Positions 36,345-44,089 of a stretch of DNA of 64,000 nucleotides are shown here, piece by piece. How positions within the stretch are numbered: position 1 is the first letter of the stretch; each line of letters begins with the position of its first letter. Under the pieces are notes generated by a model, which saw nothing but the letters and a program-made list of their open reading frames with translations, searched no databases and had not been told where the DNA came from. Made by a program: the position numbers and the translations under genes. Source of the DNA: Lysobacter enzymogenes (GTDB taxonomy: Bacteria > Pseudomonadota > Gammaproteobacteria > Xanthomonadales > Xanthomonadaceae); NCBI RefSeq assembly GCF_023617245.1, contig NZ_CP067396.1, positions 3,720,001-3,784,000 of the forward strand. Direction: 5' to 3'.

Positions 36345-36698
36345 CGTTTCACTACCTGCGGCGCCCGTGCGCATTGCAGGCATCACGTTTTTTCCCACGG
36401 CTTCAGCTTGCGCTAAGCCCACAACGCGACCTCGCAGCAACGCGTCGAAGGACTCCCGATGCGCATCACTTTTCGCGCTTGATGTTCATTCTTTTCATGT
36501 GCACACCTGCCATTTCGCGGATATCCAAAATCCACGAAAACGTCTCAATTCATGGGTAGGGGCGCTTTGTCCGGGTGCCGTTCTAAACAGTGCGGCACGA
36601 CTTCGCGCACCGAATGCAAGCGCGAGCCAAAGACCTCAACCAGGCCTGCCGCGATCACTGTTCGCATCCTTCCCTTCCCGTTTGAGGAGTTATCGGAT
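36345..36698. other. Leader region of the first alpha-lytic protease gene
   Basis: A 354-bp stretch, less GC-rich than average around 36440-36560. It probably holds the protease promoter, but no hexamer pair is convincing. Short frames here are unsupported. Confidence 0.4.
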
Positions 36699-37913
36699 AT
36701 GCGCAAGTTCAGTATGTCGGTCCTCGCCGTCGCCGCCGCCATGGTCGTATCGGGTTCGGCGCTCGCCGCCGACGACCTCGCTCCCGCGCTGAAGAGCGCG
36801 ATGAAGCGCGATCTCGGCCTGACCGACAAGCAACTGGCTCAGTACCTCACCACCGAACGCCTCGCCACCGAACAAGAAAAGGGCCTGGCCAAGCAGCTCG
36901 GCGACAACTACGCCGGCGCGTGGCTGGAGCGCAAGGCCGACGGTTCGTTCGGCTTCGTCGCCGCCAGCACCTCGGTCAGCAAGGCCAAGACCCTGACCGG
37001 CATCGAGACCCGCCAGGCGCGTCACAGCCTGAAGGCGCTCGACACCGCCAAGGGCCAGCTCGACAACCTGCTCGCGCGCAGCGCCAAGGTGCCGAAGGGC
37101 GTGTACAGCTGGTCGGTCGACCTGCCGAGCAACAGCGTCGTCGTCGGCGTCGCCCCGGGCGCGCAGGCCACCGGCGAAGACTTCGTCGCCCGCAGCGGCC
37201 TCGACGCCAGCGTCGTCCGCTTCGAGACCATGAACGAAGCGCCGCAGCGCCGCATCGCCATCCAGGGCGGCCGCGGCATGCTGCGCAACCCGGGCGACGG
37301 CTACCTGTACGCCTGCTCGGTCGGCTTCCCGGTCACCAAGGGCAGCACCCTCGGCTACGCCACCGCCGGCCACTGCGGCGACGTCGGCGAAATCGTCTAT
37401 CAGGAAAACGGCCAGTGGAACCCGGGCGTGCGCGTCGGCACCTTCGCCGCCTCGTCGATGCCCAGCGGCACCGGCACCGGCCCGGACCGCGGCTGGGTGA
37501 AGGTCGACAGCAACCACACCCTGTCGGCCAGCGTCTACGGCTACGGCAGCGGCGACGTCACCGTGAAGGGCAGCACCGAAGCCGCCGTCGGCGCCGCGCT
37601 GTGCCGCTCCGGCCGCACCTCCGGCTGGCACTGCGGCGCCATCCGCACCAAGAACATGACCGTCTCCTACGTCGACGACAACGGCAACCCCGACGGCACC
37701 GTCACCGGCCTGACCCGCACCAGCGCGTGCGCCGAAGGCGGCGACTCGGGCGGCTCGTTCATCACCAGCGTCGGCCAGGCCCAGGGCGTGCTGTCGGGTG
37801 GTAGCGGCAGCTGCTCGGGCAGCCAGGGCAATCCGGGGGGCGGCAATAGCTACTACACGCCGATCAAGCCGATTTTGAGTGCGTATGGGTTGACGTTGAA
37901 GACCAATCCGTAA
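36699..37913 (+). CDS. Alpha-lytic-protease-type serine protease (S1E), paralogue 1
   Basis: A 404-residue pre-pro-protease; GAGGAG lies upstream of ATG 36699. The signal ends SALAAD (about 24). A pro-region of about 160 residues with LERKADGSFGFVAA and VYSWSVDLPSNSVVVGVAPG is the folding chaperone known from alpha-lytic protease. Mature chain from about residue 187: His225 in TAGHCG, Asp263 in PDRGWV, Ser350 in GGDSGGS, plus GSTEAAVGAALCRSGRTSGW as in alpha-lytic protease. It is secreted and would degrade peptidoglycan-associated or prey proteins. It aligns without gaps to the paralogue at 39781-40995. Confidence 0.92.
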   Translation: MRKFSMSVLAVAAAMVVSGSALAADDLAPALKSAMKRDLGLTDKQLAQYLTTERLATEQEKGLAKQLGDNYAGAWLERKADGSFGFVAASTSVSKAKTLTGIETRQARHSLKALDTAKGQLDNLLARSAKVPKGVYSWSVDLPSNSVVVGVAPGAQATGEDFVARSGLDASVVRFETMNEAPQRRIAIQGGRGMLRNPGDGYLYACSVGFPVTKGSTLGYATAGHCGDVGEIVYQENGQWNPGVRVGTFAASSMPSGTGTGPDRGWVKVDSNHTLSASVYGYGSGDVTVKGSTEAAVGAALCRSGRTSGWHCGAIRTKNMTVSYVDDNGNPDGTVTGLTRTSACAEGGDSGGSFITSVGQAQGVLSGGSGSCSGSQGNPGGGNSYYTPIKPILSAYGLTLKTNP

Positions 37914-37936
37914 TTCGATCTCGACAACTGCACAAG

Positions 37937-37970
37937 AAAAGCGCCCCGGTCACTCGGGGCGCTTTTTTTA
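37937..37970 (+). terminator. Intrinsic terminator of protease paralogue 1
   Basis: AAAAGCGCCCCG pairs with CGGGGCGCTTTT around a 6-base loop and ends in seven T. Confidence 0.9.
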
Positions 37971-38377
37971 CTTACGGAATTACCACGAACCAAGCCTTAA
38001 ATCAGCAAACTGCACGCTGCAATGCCCATCCTCTTGCCTCTACCTGTTGACCGAGCGAAAGTCCGTCTGGATGCTGTGCTCAACAGCTCACGCGCCCGAT
38101 GCTGCTGCTTCAATAGGTTCACAGCGCTTCGCAAGCTTTCGACATGGACCGTCACATGCCCGACACGCCCCTACACCCGCATCCTGGCTTCGCTCTGATT
38201 CGAAATGCGTACGCTGATTCATTGCATCGCGACCTCGCAATCATCAATGACGCAGTGCGCAGCGAGCTTGGTCCGCTGCTCCCCGGGGGACTCTCCTGGC
38301 AAGAGAAGCGAAAGCCGAGCGTGCCCGCCTCTCGAAAACACTCGATCGACGAACCGCTTCCCCAAGAGACAGACAAC
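37971..38377. other. Gap with an in-frame open stretch before the lipoprotein
   Basis: A 407-bp region of lower GC. From 38144 it is open in the lipoprotein frame for 78 codons (MPDTPLHPHPGFALIRNAYA...), but this would sit in front of a lipoprotein signal, so it is probably remnant coding sequence or leader. Confidence 0.45.
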
Positions 38378-39079
38378 GTGAGACTGAAACATCTGACCGC
38401 TGCGACCGCCATTGCTGCGCTTGGGCTGTCCGCTTGCCAGCAAGAGAATGCCGTCGGAACGGACAAGCCGCCATTGAGCGCCCCTGTCCGTACCGAACAG
38501 ATTGCTCAGGCTACGACGAGCGACATGCAAGCCGTAGCCGCCTTGTTCGCCAGCGAAAAAGGCGGCGACTGGGGTGCGTATTCCTCGCTGTCCGAAGTGA
38601 ACTGGACCGACCCTACACCTCAGGAAACCATCAAAGGCCGTTACTCCCGCAGCGGAAGAATCCTGCTCAAGGGCTTCTCGATCAAAGACATCCCCAATGG
38701 AAGGCCTGGAACGGAATACGCCACCGCCAAGAAAAATGAGGGCGAATCGACGATCAGCATCAGCGGCTCGCTAAGCGGCGTCGAATCCGTCTCGATCAGC
38801 AAACCGCTCTATTCGGACGACTATCTTGAAATCCTCAAGAATCAGTTCGGCGCCTCCAACGTTTCGATCATCGCGGCCAAATGCCCCGCTCCGGACTACC
38901 AAGAGGGCGCGGGAGATGGCGCGTTCTTCGAAGCCGTCCTTGCGGACAAGCGCCAAGTGTTCATCCAAGCAAGCCAGCAGGACGGCGGAAAGTACACCGG
39001 TGGTTTCACCGTGTTCGATTTGGCTCGCACTCGGCCATCGGAGGCTATCGCTGCAATGAACTGCATTCAGATCAAGTAA
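38378..39079 (+). CDS. Lipoprotein, probable X-Tfi immunity protein of a decayed T4SS effector
   Basis: GTG 38378 gives a 233-residue lipoprotein (LTAATAIAALGLSAC, lipobox LSAC, Cys20). The mature part is hydrophilic, with a YSSLSEVNWTDPTPQET segment and two late cysteines (AAKCPAPDY, MNCIQIK). It is followed 21 bp later by a remnant with lysozyme-like and peptidoglycan-binding sequence. By analogy with X-Tfi/X-Tfe modules it would neutralise a peptidoglycan hydrolase in the periplasm. The GC content is lower than in neighbours, in line with transfer. The sequence alone does not prove immunity. Confidence 0.6.
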   Translation: MRLKHLTAATAIAALGLSACQQENAVGTDKPPLSAPVRTEQIAQATTSDMQAVAALFASEKGGDWGAYSSLSEVNWTDPTPQETIKGRYSRSGRILLKGFSIKDIPNGRPGTEYATAKKNEGESTISISGSLSGVESVSISKPLYSDDYLEILKNQFGASNVSIIAAKCPAPDYQEGAGDGAFFEAVLADKRQVFIQASQQDGGKYTGGFTVFDLARTRPSEAIAAMNCIQIK

Positions 39080-39100
39080 CGAAACGCAAGGAGCAAGGTC

Positions 39101-39641
39101 GTGGCAGGGACACGCAGACAGGAACGAGCCGTGCTGACAGCCAATCAGTACGCGCAAGGCGATATCGAAGGACTCAGCGACTACGGAACACGGCGACTTG
39201 TCGCGTCGACCGTGCTCACAGAAAGCAATGGCGGCGACCTGGCCATCACCAACGGCGCTGGTTACATCGGGCGTTATCAGGCAGGCGCAACTTGGCTGGC
39301 CGACGCAGGCTACGTCGATACGACCAAGTTGCGTGCCGCAATGAGCAACTGACGCCAACTTGTCGGTGAAAGCATTGCAGGAAAACCTGCAGCTTGTCGG
39401 GGCCGCGGACGCAAGGGGCAGATCCCTCCAGCCCGACGGAGATTACGGAAGCAACACCTGGGAAGCGGTGGCCCGCTTCAGCCGCGACCGCGCCCCCATG
39501 CCGCCCCCCGCCCCTCCCACGCCACCGGCACACCTCGGAGGCTTCTGGGACGCCGCCTCACACCGCGGAGCCAACTTTCGACACATCAAAATTGTTATTC
39601 CCGTCTCAAATCGACATAAAAACCATGGTCATCACAGGTAG
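39101..39641 (+). pseudogene. Decayed T4SS effector: lysozyme-like start plus peptidoglycan-binding remnant
   Basis: AAGGAG stands 7 nt before GTG 39101. The first frame (83 residues, stop at 39352) has LVASTVLTESNGGDLAITNG and GYIGRYQAGATWLADAGYV, the fold start of lysozyme-like domains common in X-Tfe proteins. The second frame from about 39360 has VKALQENLQLVGAADARGRS, LQPDGDYGSNTWEAVARF, a PG_binding_3-type domain. The catalytic middle and the XVIPCD are missing, so the gene is broken by deletion and frameshift. It may persist as a non-secreted fragment. Confidence 0.75.
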
Positions 39642-39780
39642 GGGGCTCCCGATCCACCGCCGTTCTATCCAGTACGGCAAGCCAGAACGCTCCCCCAGCC
39701 AGCCGATCGAACGCCAACCCGACTGACGCGTCCCGGCCTGCCGCATTGCAGTTCCCTTTCCTATTCAAGGAGCTTTCGGA

Positions 39781-40995
39781 ATGCGCAAGATCCGTCTTTC
39801 GGTCCTCGCCGCTGCAGTCGCCCTGACCGCCTCCGGCGCCGCCCTCGCCGCCGACGACCTGCCCGCCGGCCTCAAGACCGCCATGCAGCGCGACCTCGGC
39901 CTGTCCGGCAACGAACTGGCCCAGTACCTCAAGGCCGAGCGCCTCGCCGCCGCGCAGGAAAAGACCGTCGAAAAACAACTCGGCCGCAACTTCGCCGGCG
40001 CCTGGCTGGAGCGTAAGGCCGACGGCTCCTTCGGCTTCGTCGCCGCCACCACCTCGAGCAAGGCCGCCAAGGCTGCCGCCGGGGTCGAAACCCGCCAAGC
40101 GCGCCACAGCCTGGCCGCGCTCAACGCCGCCAAGGGCCAGCTCGACAGCCAGTTGGCGCGCAATGGCAAGGCGCCCAAGGGCGTGTACAGCTGGGCCGTC
40201 GACCTGCCGAGCAACAGCGTCGTCGTCGGCGTGGCTCCGGGCAGCGAAGACGCCGCGGTCGACTTCGTCGCCCTCAGCGGACTCGACAGCACCGCCGTGC
40301 GCTTCGAGACCCTCGCCGAAGCCCCGCGCCGCCTCAACAACATCCAGGGCGGCCGCGGCTACCTGCGCAACCCGGGCGACGGCTACCTGTACGCCTGCTC
40401 GGTCGGCTTCTCGGTGACCAAGGGCACCACCCCGGGCTTCGCCACCGCGGGCCACTGCGGCGACACCGGCGAAGTGGTCTACAACGAAGACTCGCAATGG
40501 ACCCCGGGCGCTCGCCTGGGCGCGTTCGCCGCCTCGAGCATGCCCGACGGCAACCAGACCGGCCCCGACCGCGGCTGGGTGCAGGTCGACAGCAACCACA
40601 CCCTGCTCGCCAGCGTCTACGGCTACGGCAACGGCGACGTGGCCGTGCGCGGCAGCACCGAAGGCGCCGTCGGCGCCGCCCTGTGCCGCTCCGGCCGCAC
40701 CAGCGGCTGGCGCTGCGGCGCGATCCGCACCAAGAACGTCACCGTGTCCTACGTCGACGACAACAACCAACCCGACGGCACCGTGACCGGCCTGACCCAG
40801 ACCACCGCCTGCGCCGAAGGCGGCGACTCGGGCGGCTCGTACATCACCAGCGCCGGCCAGGCGCAGGGCGTGCTGTCGGGCGGCAGCGGCAGCTGCAAGG
40901 GCAAGCAGGGGCGCACGGGGGGCGGCAACAGCTACTTCACGCCGATCAATTCGATCTTGTCGGCGTATTCGTTGACGTTGAAGACCAGCCCGTAA
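39781..40995 (+). CDS. Alpha-lytic-protease-type serine protease (S1E), paralogue 2
   Basis: A 404-residue pre-pro-protease with AAGGAG upstream. It is the same length as paralogue 1 and aligns without gaps: signal ending ALAAD, pro-region with VYSWAVDLPSNSVVVGVAPG, His225 in TAGHCG, Asp263 in PDRGWV, Ser350 in GGDSGGS. The differences are mostly conservative and spread through the pro-region. The leader before the start (TTCAAGGAGCTTTCGGA) also resembles that of paralogue 1 (GTTTGAGGAGTTATCGGAT). It has its own terminator, so it is transcribed alone. Different prey-protein specificity is possible. Confidence 0.92.
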   Translation: MRKIRLSVLAAAVALTASGAALAADDLPAGLKTAMQRDLGLSGNELAQYLKAERLAAAQEKTVEKQLGRNFAGAWLERKADGSFGFVAATTSSKAAKAAAGVETRQARHSLAALNAAKGQLDSQLARNGKAPKGVYSWAVDLPSNSVVVGVAPGSEDAAVDFVALSGLDSTAVRFETLAEAPRRLNNIQGGRGYLRNPGDGYLYACSVGFSVTKGTTPGFATAGHCGDTGEVVYNEDSQWTPGARLGAFAASSMPDGNQTGPDRGWVQVDSNHTLLASVYGYGNGDVAVRGSTEGAVGAALCRSGRTSGWRCGAIRTKNVTVSYVDDNNQPDGTVTGLTQTTACAEGGDSGGSYITSAGQAQGVLSGGSGSCKGKQGRTGGGNSYFTPINSILSAYSLTLKTSP

Positions 40996-41019
40996 GCGGA
41001 CAGACCCACGAAACGCCGA

Positions 41020-41046
41020 GCGCCCCGGGAAACCGGGGCGCTTTTT
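41020..41046 (+). terminator. Intrinsic terminator of protease paralogue 2
   Basis: GCGCCCCGG pairs with CCGGGGCGC over GAAA, then five T. The stem sequence is nearly that of the paralogue 1 terminator, so the duplication included the terminator. Confidence 0.9.
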
Positions 41047-41097
41047 ATTTGCCGCCACTGCCGCGCACTGCAAGCAAAGACGCACCGCCCCGAAGCC

Positions 41098-41198
41098 CCT
41101 GTAGGAGCGGCGCAAGCCGCGACCGCGCCGCAACCGCTCGCGACGAAAGCCCCGCCGCAGTTGCCTTGCCGCGGTCGCGGCTTGCGCCGCTCCTACAG
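41098..41198. repeat. GTAG-type REP inverted repeat, copy 5
   Basis: Arms CCTGTAGGAGCGGCGCAAGC and the complement GCTTGCGCCGCTCCTACAG; this copy is of the CAAGCC subtype, shared with copy 7. Confidence 0.85.
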
Positions 41199-41268
41199 TC
41201 GGCAGCCGGATAGCGTGTTGGCCAATGAGCGATCCAGGCTCGGCCGACGAAGCGTGATCTCCAAGCCC

Positions 41269-41928
41269 TCAACCCGCGCGACGCTTCCGCCCCTGGCGAC
41301 GTGCCGCCCCCGTCGCAGGCGAATTCCAGCTACCGCCGCGCCATCGCATTTGCTTCGTCCATCGCGGCACACCGACATCCGCGTCAGACAATCGCTCGCC
41401 CCGCATCAGCGAGCCATACGCCGCCACTCCGAAAAGCAACGCGTACAGCCAACTCATTACGCCGACAGTGGATTTCGCATCCACCTTCACCCCGACCCAC
41501 ACCGACAACAACGCCCCTGCCGCCATCAAGAAGTAGCCCCCGAGCCAAAAGCGCCGCTCCCATAAGCGGACACGCGGCGAATAGTGCCGGCGGTAGCGCC
41601 AGAACAACTCACCCGTCGCCTCATCCAAATCGATCAAGCGCCAGGCGAAGGCCACATCGGACAAAGCGCGCGTCGCCTGCGGCTGGGCGATCAAATGCCG
41701 AATCAACGGCACCGGCAGGTTCTCGCCGAACAGATGCCGCACCGCAACCTGCACCCACAAGCTGTCGGCCTTGTCGGCCTTGGCCCAAAGATCGAGGAAG
41801 TCCTTGCGGTCTTGACTGCGCGAGCGGTGCAGGCCGTAAACGCCCTTGGTGAGGTAAAGACCGGCGATGATCATCGCCATCGGCACCAACAGGAACGAAC
41901 CCAGCTCCTTCAAGTACGTCGCGAACAT
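41269..41928 (-). CDS. Inner-membrane protein of unknown function
   Basis: A 219-residue protein with GGGAGGG 5 nt before ATG 41928. It has an N-terminal membrane segment (FLLVPMAMIIAGLYLTKGVY) and two more near residues 129-150 and 158-175 (WLGGYFLMAAGALLSVWVGV, MSWLYALLFGVAAYG). The loop between segments 1 and 2 is soluble and helical (RKDFLDLWAKADKADSLWVQ). The tail is strongly basic (GAARRQGRKRRAG). The family is not recognised. Confidence 0.65.
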   Translation of the reverse strand: MFATYLKELGSFLLVPMAMIIAGLYLTKGVYGLHRSRSQDRKDFLDLWAKADKADSLWVQVAVRHLFGENLPVPLIRHLIAQPQATRALSDVAFAWRLIDLDEATGELFWRYRRHYSPRVRLWERRFWLGGYFLMAAGALLSVWVGVKVDAKSTVGVMSWLYALLFGVAAYGSLMRGERLSDADVGVPRWTKQMRWRGGSWNSPATGAARRQGRKRRAG

Positions 41929-42011
41929 GCAAGCCCTCCCAGGCCGTTCCGAGGCGTTCGCCTCGCGATAAAACAGCGAGGGCGCCGCAGCGCCCTCACC
42001 CTTGTCTATTC

Positions 42012-42245
42012 TCAGCGCTTCTGATCGTTCGGCGGATGCGGATCGTTCCCGTAGCTATCGCTGTCCTGAATCTTCCCATCGCGCCCATGGATGACGAGTT
42101 CGACCTCGTCCTTGCGGGCCAGATCGCGCCCGGCCTCTTCGGCATCGGCCTTGCGCTCGTGCACAGAACTGGCCCGCTCGGCGCCTTCGCGCTTCACGGC
42201 CCAGCCGTCGATATGGGGTACGACGTGGATGTCTCGCTTCGACAT
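42012..42245 (-). CDS. DUF2188 domain protein
   Basis: A 77-residue protein. The pattern HVVPHIDGWAVKREGAERAS, then ADAEEAGRDLARK and ELVIHGRDGKIQDSDSYGND is that of DUF2188, a small beta-alpha-beta domain of unknown role that is frequent in proteobacteria. It starts at ATG 42245 with AAAGGA close upstream and TAGGA a little further. Confidence 0.85.
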   Translation of the reverse strand: MSKRDIHVVPHIDGWAVKREGAERASSVHERKADAEEAGRDLARKDEVELVIHGRDGKIQDSDSYGNDPHPPNDQKR

Positions 42246-42488
42246 AGTCCTTTGTCCTATCGGGTTCGCGCGCTGATCGCGCCGGCCGACGCTAGCACCG
42301 AGGAATCGGCCTGCCAGGGCAATTACGCAATCCCTGTGCCACCGCGTGCCGCGTCTTCAGAGAAACGAGACAACGCGCAAAGCCAGGCCACCGGCCCCGG
42401 ATCTCACCGACTAAACGGGCATCGTAAAAGCGCCCAAGACTCCCAGCGGTTCTGGCCGCGCCCTACTCCCACCCACTTGCCCGCCGGC

Positions 42489-42782
42489 CCGGCCCGATGC
42501 GCTCGGGGCCAGGCAGAATGCTCGCCCAGCCGAGCAGATTGCTCGCGTCATGGAGCTCGAAAGCGCTTGCTCCGAGCTGCGCCCTCGGACGACCGAGCAA
42601 AGTTCCTGGCCCGCAAAGTCTTTTGCCTGAACCACCGAGCCCGATGCTGCCTCCATGAAGCCGTCTGCTCGGGCGACCGAGCATGCCGCGGCATCGGGCA
42701 AGCTTTTCGCTCGGCTGCCCGAGCAAATTGCTCTATCGATAAAGCAATTTGCTCGGTCGGCAGAGCCCGCCGCAGCAAACAT
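42489..42782. repeat. Array of 14 degenerate 21-bp repeats with internal dyads
   Basis: Fourteen adjacent 21-bp units, consensus CRAGCANNTTGCTCG plus six variable bases. The best copies are at 42531 (CGAGCAGATTGCTCG), 42720 (CGAGCAAATTGCTCT) and 42741 (AAAGCAATTTGCTCG). Each unit is a dyad, CGAGCA-N3-TGCTCG, and neighbouring units also pair; 42720-42755 is a near-perfect 36-bp palindrome. Because of the dyad, both strands encode a heptad like R-A-x-C-S-x-x without stops. There is no ribosome site that argues for a protein. Confidence 0.8.
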
Positions 42783-42845
42783 TCCCCCTCCCCCACCCGC
42801 CCCCACCGGTTCGGCCACTCGACCGGCGCCATGGGCCCGCTGGGC

Positions 42846-42870
42846 AAAAAAATGCCGCCCGAAGGCGGCA
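42846..42870 (-). terminator. Intrinsic terminator of the 42.9-43.4 kb gene
   Basis: On the minus strand TGCCGCC pairs with GGCGGCA over TTCG, followed by seven T. It lies 44 bp past the stop at 42914. Confidence 0.85.
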
Positions 42871-42913
42871 GAAACACCACGAAGCCCCAGACCTAGCCGC
42901 CCGACATACCGGC

Positions 42914-43381
42914 TCACGCCGGCGGCGTCGCCGACTCCCGGCGGCCCCGCGCCCAGCGCGCCGACATTTCCTTGCGCAGCCCGTCCAGGCCTTGATTCTT
43001 ACCGGCCACCTTGAGCAGCCCATACGCCTCCAGCGAGAACGCCATGATGTCGGCGCCCAGCGCCAACTCCGTATCGTCGCCGCGCTCGGCCAAGCGCTGC
43101 AGGCGGTCGAGCAGCGGGCTCAGGCGGTCGAGCGTGCGCAGGTCCAGCAACGCCCCGGCCAAATCCACGCTGGGCGGCACCACCTGCGGGTTCTGCTCCA
43201 ACACCCGCACCGCCTGCCGGCAGAACGTCTCGGACTTCGGGCCCATCTTGGCAAGCCGACGGCGATCGTCCGGCGACAGCGAGACCAGCCCGGACAGCAC
43301 CGACTCCAACTGGGACAAGGCTTCGTGGGCCGCAGCGAGCTGCTCGTCGCTGACATCGAGGGTGATCAGGTTTTGACTCAT
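42914..43381 (-). CDS. Small helical cytoplasmic protein of unknown function
   Basis: A 155-residue protein with GGAG 7 nt before ATG 43381. It is almost wholly helical (VSDEQLAAAHEALSQLESVL, SPDDRRRLAKMGPKSETFCR, LLDLRTLDRLSPLLDRLQRL) with no signal or membrane segment. A structural or toxin-antitoxin-like role is conceivable, but nothing diagnostic is seen. It is followed by its own terminator and the 21-bp array. Confidence 0.65.
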   Translation of the reverse strand: MSQNLITLDVSDEQLAAAHEALSQLESVLSGLVSLSPDDRRRLAKMGPKSETFCRQAVRVLEQNPQVVPPSVDLAGALLDLRTLDRLSPLLDRLQRLAERGDDTELALGADIMAFSLEAYGLLKVAGKNQGLDGLRKEMSARWARGRRESATPPA

Positions 43382-43692
43382 CGCGAATCTCCGTTTCGAT
43401 TTGGACGCTCGTCGGTTTGACGGCGAGCGGCATCGTCGTGGAGGGGGCGCGCGATGGGGAGTCGGTGAGCGCCGCGTTGCGGGGTCGGGGATTTCTTGGG
43501 TTAAAACGTGTGCGGAAAGGCACATGCGGTTTGCGTGTGCAGAGAGTGCATATCCGCGGTATGTTCGCGGCGGATCACAGAGGGCGCATGCGCGCAGCAC
43601 GATAGCCTCGCGTACGGCGAAAGCGCTGCCGGTGGCTGCGCGCCCGCTGTAAGGCCGTGTATCAATCAGAGTAGAACGAAGACCCAGCCCCT
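43382..43692. other. Intergenic region
   Basis: About 310 bp upstream of the helical protein gene. A 62-codon forward frame exists without a ribosome site. No repeat was found. Confidence 0.4.
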
Positions 43693-43935
43693 CTACGGTC
43701 CAGTTGGTTCGATAACCTCGGCGACCTGATCCAAGTCGTCGGCGAAGCGGTCGAAGCAGCGGGCCAGCGCTCGCGCCGACAAATAGATCACGTCGGGCCC
43801 GGCCTCGGCTTGGGGCTCAGTGAGCTGAGCGAGCATACGAAGGTGATCACGGATCTCGGCTAGGGCCTCGTAGGCGGCTGAGGGTATTAGGTAGGCATGG
43901 GGCTTGGTGACCGACGGGCGGTGTCCATTTTTCAT
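43693..43935 (-). CDS. Small protein, possibly XAC0095 family
   Basis: An 80-residue protein, CAGGA 5 nt before ATG 43935. The layout (short N-terminal strand, AAYEALAEIRDHLRMLAQLT, then ARALARCFDRFADDLDQVAE) resembles the small XAC0095 proteins of Xanthomonadaceae; this is a recollection, with moderate certainty. The function is unknown. Just upstream the GC content falls sharply into the reverse transcriptase island. Confidence 0.55.
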   Translation of the reverse strand: MKNGHRPSVTKPHAYLIPSAAYEALAEIRDHLRMLAQLTEPQAEAGPDVIYLSARALARCFDRFADDLDQVAEVIEPTGP

Positions 43936-44089
43936 TTCATTCCTGCTCCATTTCAGCTTGGAGCAACACTACAACCAGATAAAAAGTATTCAAAATTAGA
44001 ATATCTACCCACACGAGCCAAAACTCTCACAAATCCACAACCAACCAGAAAGGACTACCCCAAGCAACCACCTTCATTTATATTCATTA

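Noticed and set aside
42489..42782. A CRISPR array
   Set aside because: The 21-bp units are directly adjacent with no unique spacers, and there are no cas genes.
42036..42917. A repeat protein with RA-x-CS heptads on either strand
   Set aside because: The coding looks equal on both strands because of the dyad; no ribosome site, and one frame overlaps DUF2188 antisense. I treat the DNA repeat as primary.
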